Below, one piece after another: positions 45,234 to 55,500 of a DNA stretch of 64,000 nt (its first letter is position 1; every line of letters starts with the position of its first letter). The stretch covers positions 4,905,501 to 4,969,500 of the forward strand of contig NC_091970.1 in the NCBI RefSeq assembly GCF_036711975.1, written 5' to 3'. A model generated the notes under the pieces. It saw nothing but the letters and a program-made list of their open reading frames with translations. It was not told the origin of the DNA and searched no databases. Made by a program: the position numbers and the translations under genes. The DNA is from Onthophagus taurus. Its lineage: Eukaryota; Arthropoda; Insecta; Coleoptera; Scarabaeidae.

Positions 45234-46515
45234 GTTAAAATAAATTTTTTTAAAGTGATTTCATTAAAAATAAATTAATTTAATTTCTTTTTATAGCTAA
45301 AATAGGTGCAGTCCATTTTTTCGAGGGTCTACCCACGGTTTATCAATCAATAAAATCGCTAAGGTATTTACATTCTGTAGTTATATGATCATAGACTGCA
45401 CAGACCCACATTTTACAAAAAATCGACTTAACGATCCATTACCGTTAATCTAATTAAAAACAAAAAAAAAGAAAAAAAAATTAAAGAAAGAGAAAAAATT
45501 AATAATAATATTTAAGTATTGAGCGATTTGTTTGGCTCTTGAGCATTTTAAGCTGTGTCAAAGCGTTTACGTGTAAGCTAGTTACAAAACTTTTTTTCTT
45601 TCTCTTTTATTGAAGTGTGTAATTTTGTTTCAATTAAAAAACCGATTAAATGTAAAAGAACCATAAATGGTGTCTCAATAACTTTTAGTTTGTTTTTTTT
45701 TCGTCATCATGTATTAATTTTAAACCTTTAACGTATTATGAAGTAAAGTGAGGTTAAGTTGTCAAATTTACAACAGAAAGTGAGGTTAATTTGTGAAAAT
45801 TTAATTGCGTTAAGGGTTTAAGTGTAGTTTAAGAATTATTTGAGATAAATACCATTTCTAATTTGATTATTTGTAACTTTTAATTTCATTTGGTGGTAAT
45901 TATCTCTTGTTTATAATAAAATAGTTGTTAAAAAAAACTCAAATAGTTTTAAAACGATCGATCATCAACTAACGATTTTTGTGTGAACAGGCGCAGTGCC
46001 TGGGTTGGCGTTGCGGTGCGCTGAGCGAGAGCAAGCAGTCTCGAGTAGCTGTGACGTGTGTAGCTGCCGTTGTTGCGGTGCTGTTTGCGGGTCGCAGAGA
46101 GTAAGGCCGGTTGGTAGAGAGAGAGCGGTTTTTGGTGCAGTTTGCGGTTCAGCTGCGGCATGATCCGGGTGGTTTCGATCGGCTTAAAGGCCCCGTTTGT
46201 CTCTCTTATATCGAGGGATGATAATCGGAGCTTCCGATTAAATCATTTCTTCCGGTACTCTTGTTAATTTTATGGATTTTATCGAGGGCTCCTTTTAACC
46301 CTACCCACCCAGCCCGCACCCCTGTGACTAATTTGTGTTAATTTCAGGTTTCCTTTAACAGGTAGGTATCTGCGGTTAAATTAAAAATCTTTTCAATCGG
46401 TTTTAATTAATTGTATTGCAGGCGATTTAGGTATATATTAAATAATAAAGGAAGTTTTATTTATAAATTAAATTAGTTTTATTCCTTATTTAACCCCTAA
46501 TTTATCACTTATACC
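45234..46515. other. SRSF2 3' flank and GC-rich patch
   Basis: 45234-45930 is the AT-rich 3' UTR and flank of SRSF2. 45950-46350 is strikingly GC-rich for this window, with many CG and GCNGC words, and ends with a good donor AACAG|GTAGGT near 46361. It could be a promoter with an untranslated first exon (of a non-coding RNA or a distal Jun leader). The 70-codon minus ORF inside lacks a start context or partner exons and is not called. Confidence 0.45.
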
Positions 46516-46787
46516 CAAGGTCTATAGAACATAAGGTTACCCAATACCGATTCTCCTCCTCTGAGAGGCAAGGTGGGTCAGTGACGTAGCTGGTTCTATG
46601 AACAACACAACGCCAACAAGGACAACACGATGCGAGGTTTAAATATTTTATATAGACTGTACCACAGTATAGGTACGTATCTATCATTTATTCTGACTGT
46701 ATCGAACCAGTGACGTCAATTTGCGGGGTAATAATCGATACTACAGAGGCATAGGGAATGAGGTAACCTTATGTTCTATAAACCTTG
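46516..46787. mobile_element. MITE, 272 bp, with perfect 9-bp target duplication
   Basis: Terminal inverted repeats of about 26 bp: left CAAGGTCTATAGAACATAAG, right the complement of CAAGGTTTATAGAACATAAG (one mismatch). Both ends are flanked by identical ACTTATACC (46507-46515 and 46788-46796). A 9-bp duplication fits Mutator-like or related superfamilies rather than mariner. No transposase; the 60-codon ORF inside is chance. Confidence 0.9.
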
Positions 46788-46992
46788 ACTTATACCACAA
46801 TAAAAAAACATAACCTAAAAATTATCTCGAAACATTAAATTTTTAGGTTATTTTTTTTAAATTTACATATCGAGCGAATAATATAATTGATACAAAGAAA
46901 AGAAAATTCCTCCCAATAAAATAAACACTTGCATATACTTAGTAACCGTAAAATACAAAATCATATCCATCTTATTACAATTCACTTAAAAG

Positions 46993-47283
46993 TTAGGTTA
47001 TAACCGCTTGGTCTCCATCAACACAACTTAAACGCCTTTTCACAACGTGAACTCGCCGATTTGAGAGGCAAATTGCATAACAATGATCTTCGTAAAATAT
47101 CGAAAGTTTCTTGAAACCTTGATCGGCTGGAAACGCTTTGGGATCTAACGTTGAGGTTAAACTTAGAATACCCATTATAATATTGGCCGATTTCTCATCG
47201 TTCTCAAGTTGCCCCGATGATGATAACACCGCACCTTCTTCGTTAAGAAGTAAAGCGCCCAATTGATCTGGAATATTGTCCAT
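46993..47283 (-). CDS. LAMTOR4 (Ragulator subunit p10), 96 aa
   Basis: Single-exon ORF. IPDQLGALLLNEEGAVLSSS and GQLENDEKSANIIMGI match the roadblock-like LAMTOR4 sequence, followed by FKKLSIFYEDHCYAICLSNR and the VHVVKRR strand. LAMTOR4 pairs with LAMTOR5 in the pentameric Ragulator, which anchors Rag GTPases on lysosomes for mTORC1 activation. Length agrees with orthologues (about 99 aa). It lies between the MITE and the Jun promoter, divergent from Jun. Confidence 0.92.
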   Translation of the reverse strand: MDNIPDQLGALLLNEEGAVLSSSGQLENDEKSANIIMGILSLTSTLDPKAFPADQGFKKLSIFYEDHCYAICLSNRRVHVVKRRLSCVDGDQAVIT

Positions 47284-47800
47284 TACCCCTCTAATTTAAT
47301 ATTTTTCACAAAAAAATCATAACCTCACTTTCTTAGTGAATTCTAAATCAATAGATGTCGCTTTAATTAAAGCGAAATCGAAATTTTAATCGTTTTAATT
47401 AATTTATTTAGAATCAATTTGTTTTTTAATTGATTTTATTCGATTAAATTAATCAAATAAACTAATTGTTATTACTTTATTATTATAAATAAATAAAACA
47501 ATATAATTTGAAATTTCATTCATAGATGTCGTTATAAAAATTAAATAAGTCAAATTTGAAGGTTATGTTAAAAATATTTCATTCTATAAATAAATCGTTT
47601 ATTTATTAAGTATTTATTTTATTTTGAGAAAAAGTTTCGAATAAAATCAAAATAAATTACAATATTTATTAAATTAAATGACGTCATTTGCCCCACCCAC
47701 TTAGAAATTGTCAAAACGATGAGTCATAACCTATTAACTGCGTATAAAGCGATTATCGCATTCTTTTAAAGAAACTATTCAATAAATAAACTTAAATCGG
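47284..47800. other. Divergent promoter region, LAMTOR4 and Jun
   Basis: Contains CATAACCTCAC (47318) near LAMTOR4 and AATAGATGTCGC/CATAGATGTCG words at about 47350 and 47520. A TGAGTCATAAC sequence near 47719 is an AP-1 consensus (TGAGTCA) about 80 bp before the Jun TATA box, compatible with autoregulation. Confidence 0.5.
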
Positions 47801-47808
47801 TATAAATA
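47801..47808 (+). promoter_or_regulatory. TATA box of the Jun transcript
   Basis: TATAAATA, placing a start near 47830, about 25 bp before the small upstream ORF. A TGAGTCA AP-1 site lies some 80 bp upstream (about 47719). Confidence 0.65.
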
Positions 47809-47855
47809 CAACATTTTTAGCGACTTCGACCAATATAACTCGCAGTGAGTAAATA

Positions 47856-48035
47856 ATGCATCTATTTTTACCCCAAACCCCTCCCATTAATTCTCTTTGT
47901 TTCGTTTTAGGTTATTTTATGGAAATAACTAATTGGTGTTGCTATTATTTCCTTTTGGCATTGGTGATTTTACCCGTTAATCTATTTTTCGATCTTTGGA
48001 AGTGGTTGGGTTGGGAATTATTTGTAAATAATTAA
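47856..48035 (+). CDS. Small upstream ORF with membrane segment, 59 aa, on the Jun transcript
   Basis: ATG at 47856, TAA at 48033-48035, 11 nt before the Jun ATG and in a different frame. The peptide starts MHLFLPQTPPINSLC and has a strongly hydrophobic stretch (CCYYFLLALVILPVNLFF) followed by DLWKWLGWELFVNN. If a possible 65-nt leader intron is removed (donor GCA|GTGAGT at 47845, acceptor GTTTTAG ending 47910), a shorter 38-aa form starting at the in-frame ATG 47919 remains open to the same stop. It may be a translated membrane micropeptide, a regulator of Jun translation by reinitiation, or both. I know no named homologue. Confidence 0.5.
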   Translation: MHLFLPQTPPINSLCFVLGYFMEITNWCCYYFLLALVILPVNLFFDLWKWLGWELFVNN

Positions 48036-48046
48036 GCGGATCCAAA

Positions 48047-48791
48047 ATGAGCGGGTTATTCAACGACAAAAACATCAACAATGTGAAGCAAAGCTTAAAA
48101 TTAGATCTGAATCAAGCCAAAAAGAACAGTGGGATACCCCTGCTACTTTCCCCAGATTTAAATATGTTGAAAGTAAACACCCCAGAGCTTGAAAAAATGA
48201 TTTTAGCTGGAAACGGGATGAATTCAGCAACTCCAACTCCATCTGGAGCTGGGCCTCTTTTATTCTCTAAACCTGTAACTGAGGAACAAGAATCGTTTGC
48301 AACGGGATTTGTGACTGCTTTAAATAATTTACATAATAATAACTCAAATAGTAATCCAGGTAAATTTTTAATTTAAGACTTTATTTTTCTATTTTTAATT
48401 AGATGATTTAATTTTAGCTTCGGAAAATTCCTCGAGCACAATTTTCACCGATCTCGAACAACCTAACCTACAATTTGTCCCCGCGATTAAAGAGGAACCC
48501 CAAATTGTACCGTCTATAAGTACGACCCCACCAATGTCCCCCGTTGACATGGAATACCAAGAACGGATGAAATTAGAACGGAAACGTCAAAGAAATCGGT
48601 TAGCCGCTTCGAAATGCCGATCAAGAAAACTAGAGAGAATATCAAAGCTAGAGGATCGCGTGAAGATCTTAAAAAATGAAAACAATGAGTTAGCTTTGAT
48701 TTTGAACCAGCATAAGGAAGAAGTGGGGTTATTAAAGTTAGAAGTTATGAATCATCATAGTGCCGGGTGTAATATCATTAATAATTCATAA
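48047..48791 (+). CDS. Jra: Jun-related bZIP transcription factor (AP-1), 228 aa
   Basis: Two exons, 48047-48359 and 48418-48791. The N-terminal JNK-docking and transactivation segment is intact ([20 protein letters not shown] then [16 protein letters not shown]), with Ser/Thr-Pro sites matching those phosphorylated by [24 protein letters not shown] run leads into the basic region ([17 protein letters not shown]) and a leucine zipper ([19 protein letters not shown]). It dimerises with Fos/kayak to bind TGAGTCA and acts in JNK signalling, wound repair and dorsal closure. Shorter than fly Jra (289 aa). The small ORF ending 11 nt upstream implies leaky scanning or reinitiation. Confidence 0.95.
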
Positions 48792-49579
48792 TATTATGAT
48801 GAGGTTGTTAATTAATTAATTAAGGAGTTTAAATTAATAAGTAAGTAAATGATTTTTAATAATTCGTTAAATGAAATAAAACTGAAACTAGAAATTTTGA
48901 GGTTAACACGACTTAACCTCAATGTTTCTAGTTTGTTTTATTTTTTACTCCGATCATAGAATACGAATGTATCGTTAATAATAATTCAAATTAATTTAAG
49001 TTAATTAAGATAAATTTATTATTAAATATATTTTTTATAAAAAAAGGTAATAAAAATTTTTTAACCTCACTTTTTTGACATATCAATTTAAAAGATTTCG
49101 AAATTCACTTACCTCATATTAAAAAGATTCCTCCATGATGTCTTCATTTAACATGGACCACTATTTATCACTTATCTAGATTTATCTTAATGTTACAAGT
49201 TATAACCCAAAAATATACACTTAAATAAACATAACCTACAAAAACTTGACTTGCTTTGGTTACTACAATCAAATTCTCAATGTTACCAACTTACTTTTTT
49301 TTAACCAACTTCTTTATTTTGTTTTTACTTTGTTTAATTTCTAATAACTGTAAAACTAATTTAATTAATTGAGGGGTATTCTTAATTAATATAAATTTAT
49401 AATTAAATATTCTTTACAAAAAAACATTTAAAAAAATTTTTTTAACCTAACTTTTTTGACACTTCAACTTAACCTCACTTTTTTGTCATAAAATTTTTTT
49501 AATAAATAAAGTATTGCACAAAATAAAATAAAGACGATAAATATCCTTCAAACAAAAACATTTAAATAAAATAATACAC
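48792..49579. other. Intergenic region, Jun to giant Lys/Ser-rich gene
   Basis: Tail-to-tail spacer with a family-B hairpin (48874-48953) and two diverged copies of its AT tail (about 48985-49080 and 49340-49460, each ending TTTTTTAACCT). No gene seen. Confidence 0.5.
48874..48953. repeat. Hairpin repeat family B, downstream of Jun
   Basis: GAAATAAAACTGAAACTAGA and TTGAGGTTAA on the left pair with TTAACCTCAA and TTTCTAGTTTGTTTTATTT on the right across a short loop. Confidence 0.8.
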
Positions 49580-52500
49580 TTATTTCATGCACTGTTTAGA
49601 AAAATACCCACATAAATCTTTCGGAGATAAGGTTGACAATAACCGGATTAATTCAACGATTTCCTTCGAATCATCGCTGGTGCTAAGTTTGTCGTTAAAT
49701 TGCTCTTTAATTAATCGATTTTGATTCTTTTTACCTTTATCACTCGAGCTAAGCGAACACCAACTATCGTAATTCCTACAAAAAACCTCAACTTTATCAA
49801 CATCGATGGTATAATCGGTTTTTTTATAATTAACCATATCATCGTTAACATCGGATACTCCCGAAGAACACGGCTCGGCGATACACGAACAATCCTCACT
49901 ACAACTTATCGCAACTTGCTTTAAATATTTCGAGCAAAAAACATTTCGTTCTAATTGAACTTGATTTTTAAATCGTTTTAAATAAGTTTTCGAAACGTTT
50001 AATTTGATTTGATTATCTTGAGACTGTTTGTTTTTAACCCCAAAAGTAATTTCATCGCTTTGATTATTCCCTAAAATATCTTGTAACCCATTTGGAAGAC
50101 TTCGAACTAATTCTAAAACGATATCTTCCAACTCGGTGCTTGAAACTTGGGATAAATATTTTTTAACCATTCGTTTCCGAGTGTTTTCGCCCCGTTTATT
50201 TCTTTTTTCCTTGAACAACATTGAAATTAAAGTTTCGAAGATTTCATCTTTTCGCGGAATTTTTTTGTTGGGTTTCCGATAAATATTTAGGAGAGTTGGG
50301 GGTAATTCTAACCTCCGTACGTCGTATTCGTGAGCTTGTACAAATTCTTCGCTTGATATTCGACTACTTCCTTTTGAGCGTGCTTTATGCGGCTTAAGAA
50401 ATGAATTTCTTTTCGATGATCGTAGAGATGATTTTGGAGTTGATTTAGCTGACGAGTTTTTAATCATACTCGGATGTGGTGTTAAAAGAAGCCTTTTCAT
50501 ATCTTCCTCTTCGTAATCGCAAAAGCATTTAGATGAATCCGACTTTTGGCTATTACTTCCTTTCTTGGCTTTTTCACATTTTTCGACTTTTTTGGTTTTA
50601 ACCCGCGATTTCGACGTATTCTTAGTTGACAACTTACCTTCGCTTGAATGTTTCGATTTTGATTTCGATTTAGATTTTGAAGCCTTTTTTTTAGGGGGTT
50701 CTTCAGATTTTTTTTTACCCTTCGAGCAACAACCGGGTTCGGAAGGATCCGGGGTTCTAACCACAATCGATGAAAATGTTTCAACGTCATCGCAAATGCA
50801 ACCTTTTGGGTCAATTACTTTCGGGTCGAGTTCGTTATATAATTGTTCCTCTAATTTTCGTTGTTTTTTGCTCTTTTTAGGAGGTTTAAACTTCGATGAA
50901 GAACTGTTTTTTCGTTTCGCCCTCGAATTATCGTCACTTACCACCGAATTTTTTGATCTGTTCCTTTTTGTTTTGACATTTTGGGTTGGCACAACTGCGT
51001 TCGATTCTTCTCTAGAAACGTCATTTTCTTCTTTTAAATCTTCTTCAAAGGTTAGTTTTTTGTCTTGAGGAGGCTCCTCATATTGAGTTGAGTTCTTTTT
51101 TTTCTTACTTATCTTCTTTAAAATACTTCTTTGAGAAGATTTTGGGGTAACCTCGTTCGATTTCGATCTCTTTTTGATTAGACGAGGTCTTCGCTTAATT
51201 CCGGGGGTTTCCTTACCTTTACTTTGTTGTTCTAAAATATTACATGCACATTTTGTTGTTATGGGAAACTCATTTTTTTCTGGTTGGTTTATTTGGGGGT
51301 TTTGAGGAGAGCCTTTTTTAGCACAACATTTTTTTTTATTTTTTTTACCACTCTCAACAATAACAACACTGTCATCCTCCTTTGGACAATTACACAACCC
51401 AAATTCAAGGTCGTGATCGTCTTTACGCATCCTCCTTTTAAGAGCCATATATTTTTCGTTATAACTAGCTTGTAATCTCCTTATTCCTGGAGGTAATTTA
51501 TCCAAAACATCTTGTTTCTCCTTCTCTTTATTCCTTTTATGCTTTGATTTAACTTTCGATTTATCTTTTGATTTAGATCGCTCCCGTTTCGACTTAAACA
51601 ACCTCCGAAAAAAAGGAATTTTAGTTGAGCTTGTATCTTTCGAGCTTGTTTCACTTCCCCTTTCAGCACTTTTCCTACTCCTCCGCAAATTAATCGATTT
51701 TCTACGTTTTTTATCAACATATCCACTCATTTTTGAATTTGGCTCCTCTTTATAACCCTCGCTTACCACCGCTTCAACGGTACCTTTCCCACAATTAAGG
51801 ATTTTAGTCATCGATTTGTCTTTATGTCTACGTTTTCTCTTCCCAATTAATTTTTTTACAGCCTCTATTGAAGTTATGGAGCTATCGGTACAAACTGAAT
51901 GCTCCTCATTCCTTCTCATTTGATCAAATGTAACCTTAAAAGATAAAAAAATTAATTTATAACTCAAGTTTTATTTAATTATTTACTTTTTTGCAATAAT
52001 TTCTTCCTTCTTCCTTCGCATGGATACAACATGTATACGGCTTAATCAACGCTTGGTAATTATTCCCAAAGTCTCGTTGCTCCTTATCCATAACCTTAAC
52101 TGGTCTACTATGTTTAATTTGGTTATTATTTCCTTTTGACATCTTACAATAACATAACCCCTCTGTTTGACATTGGCCGTCACAATTTAAACTCGATGGC
52201 CCCGAACTTTCAATCGTTCTTGTGGTATCGGTTTCCACAGATAACGTCGGATTTGATCTATAAGTCACTGTAGTGATTGAATCTTTCGATTCGGTCTTAT
52301 CATCATCTTTCGTAACATTTAAATCATCCTGTGAATTTTCTTTCGAAGCATCTCTTAAGCTGTGATCTTTCGTAGTATGATCTTTTGAAGTTTTACGTTT
52401 ACTCCTCTTAGAATCATCCGATCCATTTAAACTACTTCTACTCGACTTTTTCTTCTTCTTCTTCAAATCCTCGATCATTGGAAAGTTTAATTCTCTCTTT

Positions 52501-55500
52501 TTCGAGAGACAAAGCACGTTCGATTTCATTAAAGGATCAATCATTGGTTGATGGAAACGTTTTACTTTTTGAAAGATGTCGTTGCACTCTTTAAAAACGT
52601 TGTTTAAGTTTGCTTTAAACGTTTTCGCCTTTTTCGCTTGGGGTGGGCAGAAAAAATCTTCTGATGATTTCGAGGCTGAGACGGCACCGTTTGGGTCATC
52701 TCTCCGCACGATGGTATCGCTTTTAATTAGGTATAAATCGTGAAAGTTGTTGTTTTCTTTGTCGCTACCATCACCGGTTTGAATGTTATCGACTGCAGCC
52801 GTGGCCGTGAAACATTCGATTGGTTCGGCGAAGAAAGATTTTGGAGGAAGAACATCTTTTGATTTCTAAAATTTAAAAAATATAAATTAATTTCTTCTAA
52901 AATAATACTAAATTGATTCTTAATTGATTAATTATCTGCTTATATTTGTTTAAATAAAATTATTAAGTGACGTTTTATAAACGTCAATTTGACACTTGAT
53001 TTGAAATTAAAAATATCCCGTTTTTGAGATATTTAATCTCGAGATATCATTAAATTAAAATAAAAATGAATAATTATTAATCATTATAAATTAATTTCTT
53101 CTAAAATAACTATTAATAATAATAAATTAACTATTAACAACAAATTTTATGTTAAAAATAACCGTTAGGTGTCGCTAATAAAGTGGCGTTTTATAGAACA
53201 AAAATGTGTCTGTTTTAGAGTAAAAAGTGTTAAATAATAACAAATATAAATATGGTAATAAATATGAAGAGAAAAGTAAACCAGGAGATATATAACAAAA
53301 TTAAATAGGAAAATTTCCTTTTATAACAAAGAAATATACATATTTGTTTAAACAAAACGTGTTAAAAAAGTGACGCTTCATAAATGTCAATTTGACACAT
53401 CATTTGAAATTAAAAATATCCCATTTTTGAGATTTTAATCTCGAGATATCATTAAATTAAAATATAAATGAATAATTATAAATTATAATAAATTAATTTC
53501 TCATAAAATAACTATTAATAACACTAAATTGATTCTTAATTAATATTTTAGGTTATATTTTCTGTTGACAACCAATTTTGTTAAAAAGAACCGCTAGATG
53601 TCGCTGATAGTGGCGTTTTATAGAACAAAAATGTTTCTTTGGTAGAATAAAATGTTAAATACTAACAAATATTAATATGGCAATATGAAATATGAAGAGA
53701 AAAGTAAATAAGAAGATATATAACAAAATTAAATAGGAAAATTTCCTTTTGTAACAAAGAAATTTAATATGTTTAAATAAAACATTTAATTTGACACTTA
53801 ATTTGAAATCAAAAATATCCCGTTTTTGAGATATTTAATCTCGAGATATCATTAAATTAGAATAAAAATGAATAATTACCTTTCGTTTCTTCATTTCGGA
53901 CACACCCTCGCTAAATTCCCGACTATTAGAAAACAACCCCAATTCCGAGTCTACCGCAATGGGCATCTTCCTATAGATGAACTCCAATCGACATTTTATT
54001 CCATTTGGTTTCGTTTCTTCGCCGACCAAATCTTCCTTAGCGATCAAGTTTGACGGATATTTGATAGATCCCTCATTGACGGAAAACGACGTATCGAAAA
54101 AGTCTAACTTATCAACAGAGTTAAAACTCCTCATAAAATAATTCACGTTGTAATCGGTATCTTTCGGATTGAAATAATTAATTTTCGAAATGTTCTCCGA
54201 AAAAGACGACGACGTTTTATTCCTTTTAAACAACTCCGATTTCTTTTTAATATCGTTCGCAATTTCTTGAGCGAGCAACCGCCGATTCACGCGGCTATTC
54301 TGCGATGGCGACGATAAAAACGACGAAGACGACGTAAAAGACGTCGGTGGATCAAAATTTATTAATTTAACTTCTTTTTTGATTATTTGAGCCAAATTTC
54401 CATCATCCGAAATCGTTGATGAGTAAGACGTTACTTTGATTTCGTTGTTAATTTGATTCGTTTTGGGGGTGTTATAAAACGGATTTCCCCATACTCCGCA
54501 TTGATAACCGAATGCATTATTTTTCGTACGATTTTTAATTAAATTAAATTTATTTAGAAAGCGTTTTGATGATAATTCAGGTTCTGTTGATGTTGATGTT
54601 GATGTTGAGGCTGAAGGTTTTTCCGAAGTTCTTGGAGTTTCAATACGTTCGATATTCGTTGATGATGAATCAAAATTATTTCTTTTAATTTTAATTAAAA
54701 GTCTTGATGATTCTGTACTTTTTGGAGACTCTGTTGATACTTCATTTTTTTGTGATTCCCCACTTTTCGGAAAATCTTCATCGTTTTTATCAAAATCATC
54801 TTGAAATCTTAACGATTTCTTTTCATTATTAATTTCTGATTTATTTTGATTTGATTTGGAAGTGGTTGTCTCATTTTGTGTGAAATTAGATTCGATTTCG
54901 TTCTCTTCGTCGGTTTGAGTCGATGATTTATTTAAGGTTATAACACTACTTGAACTAAATTTCTGTGATTTTGATGCTTCTAAAATTGTTTTAACAAGTT
55001 TCGATTTCATTTTATCATAAATTTTTAAACATTTTGAGTCTTTAACATCATCAGAAGCTGTTGAGTCCTCTTTAACTCCTCCTTCACCTTCAATTATTTT
55101 CATAACATCTCTTTTGGGCTCATTCTCACTTTGATTTCGATTAATTTTTGAAACAAACTTACTTGATTTCTTAATTTCGCTTTGAACTTTACACGTTTCC
55201 GGACATTTTTTTAGTTGAAATCGTTCCGTTTGAGTTTGTGATTTATTTAAAGTCACAACGTTTTTTAATCCCTTTTTATCATCCCTAAATTTATTTTTGT
55301 ATAATTTCTTCTTATTTATTTCATTTTCGGAATCATTTTTTTGCAAATTTTTTAAATCACTTAACAATTTATTGAACTTTTCCACCTCGATTTTAGCCGA
55401 TTTCCTAATTTTACTTTTAATAAATCTTATTTTCGATTTCTTTTCATCCGAATTCTCCTCAACGTTCAATGAACGACAACTTTTTGGACATTTCCTACTT

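Noticed and set aside
45949-46161. 70-codon minus-strand ORF in the GC-rich patch
   Set aside because: Composition is driven by CG/GC-rich simple words; no partner exons and no promoter-like upstream on that strand. Kept only as a GC-rich patch.
46505-46687. 60-codon minus-strand ORF
   Set aside because: Contained in the 272-bp MITE and shifts into its terminal repeat; chance ORF.
50565-51068. 167-codon plus-strand Phe/Asp-rich ORF
   Set aside because: Antisense of Lys/Ser-rich coding sequence in exon 6 of the giant gene, where AAR/TCN codons read as Phe and Asp on the other strand.
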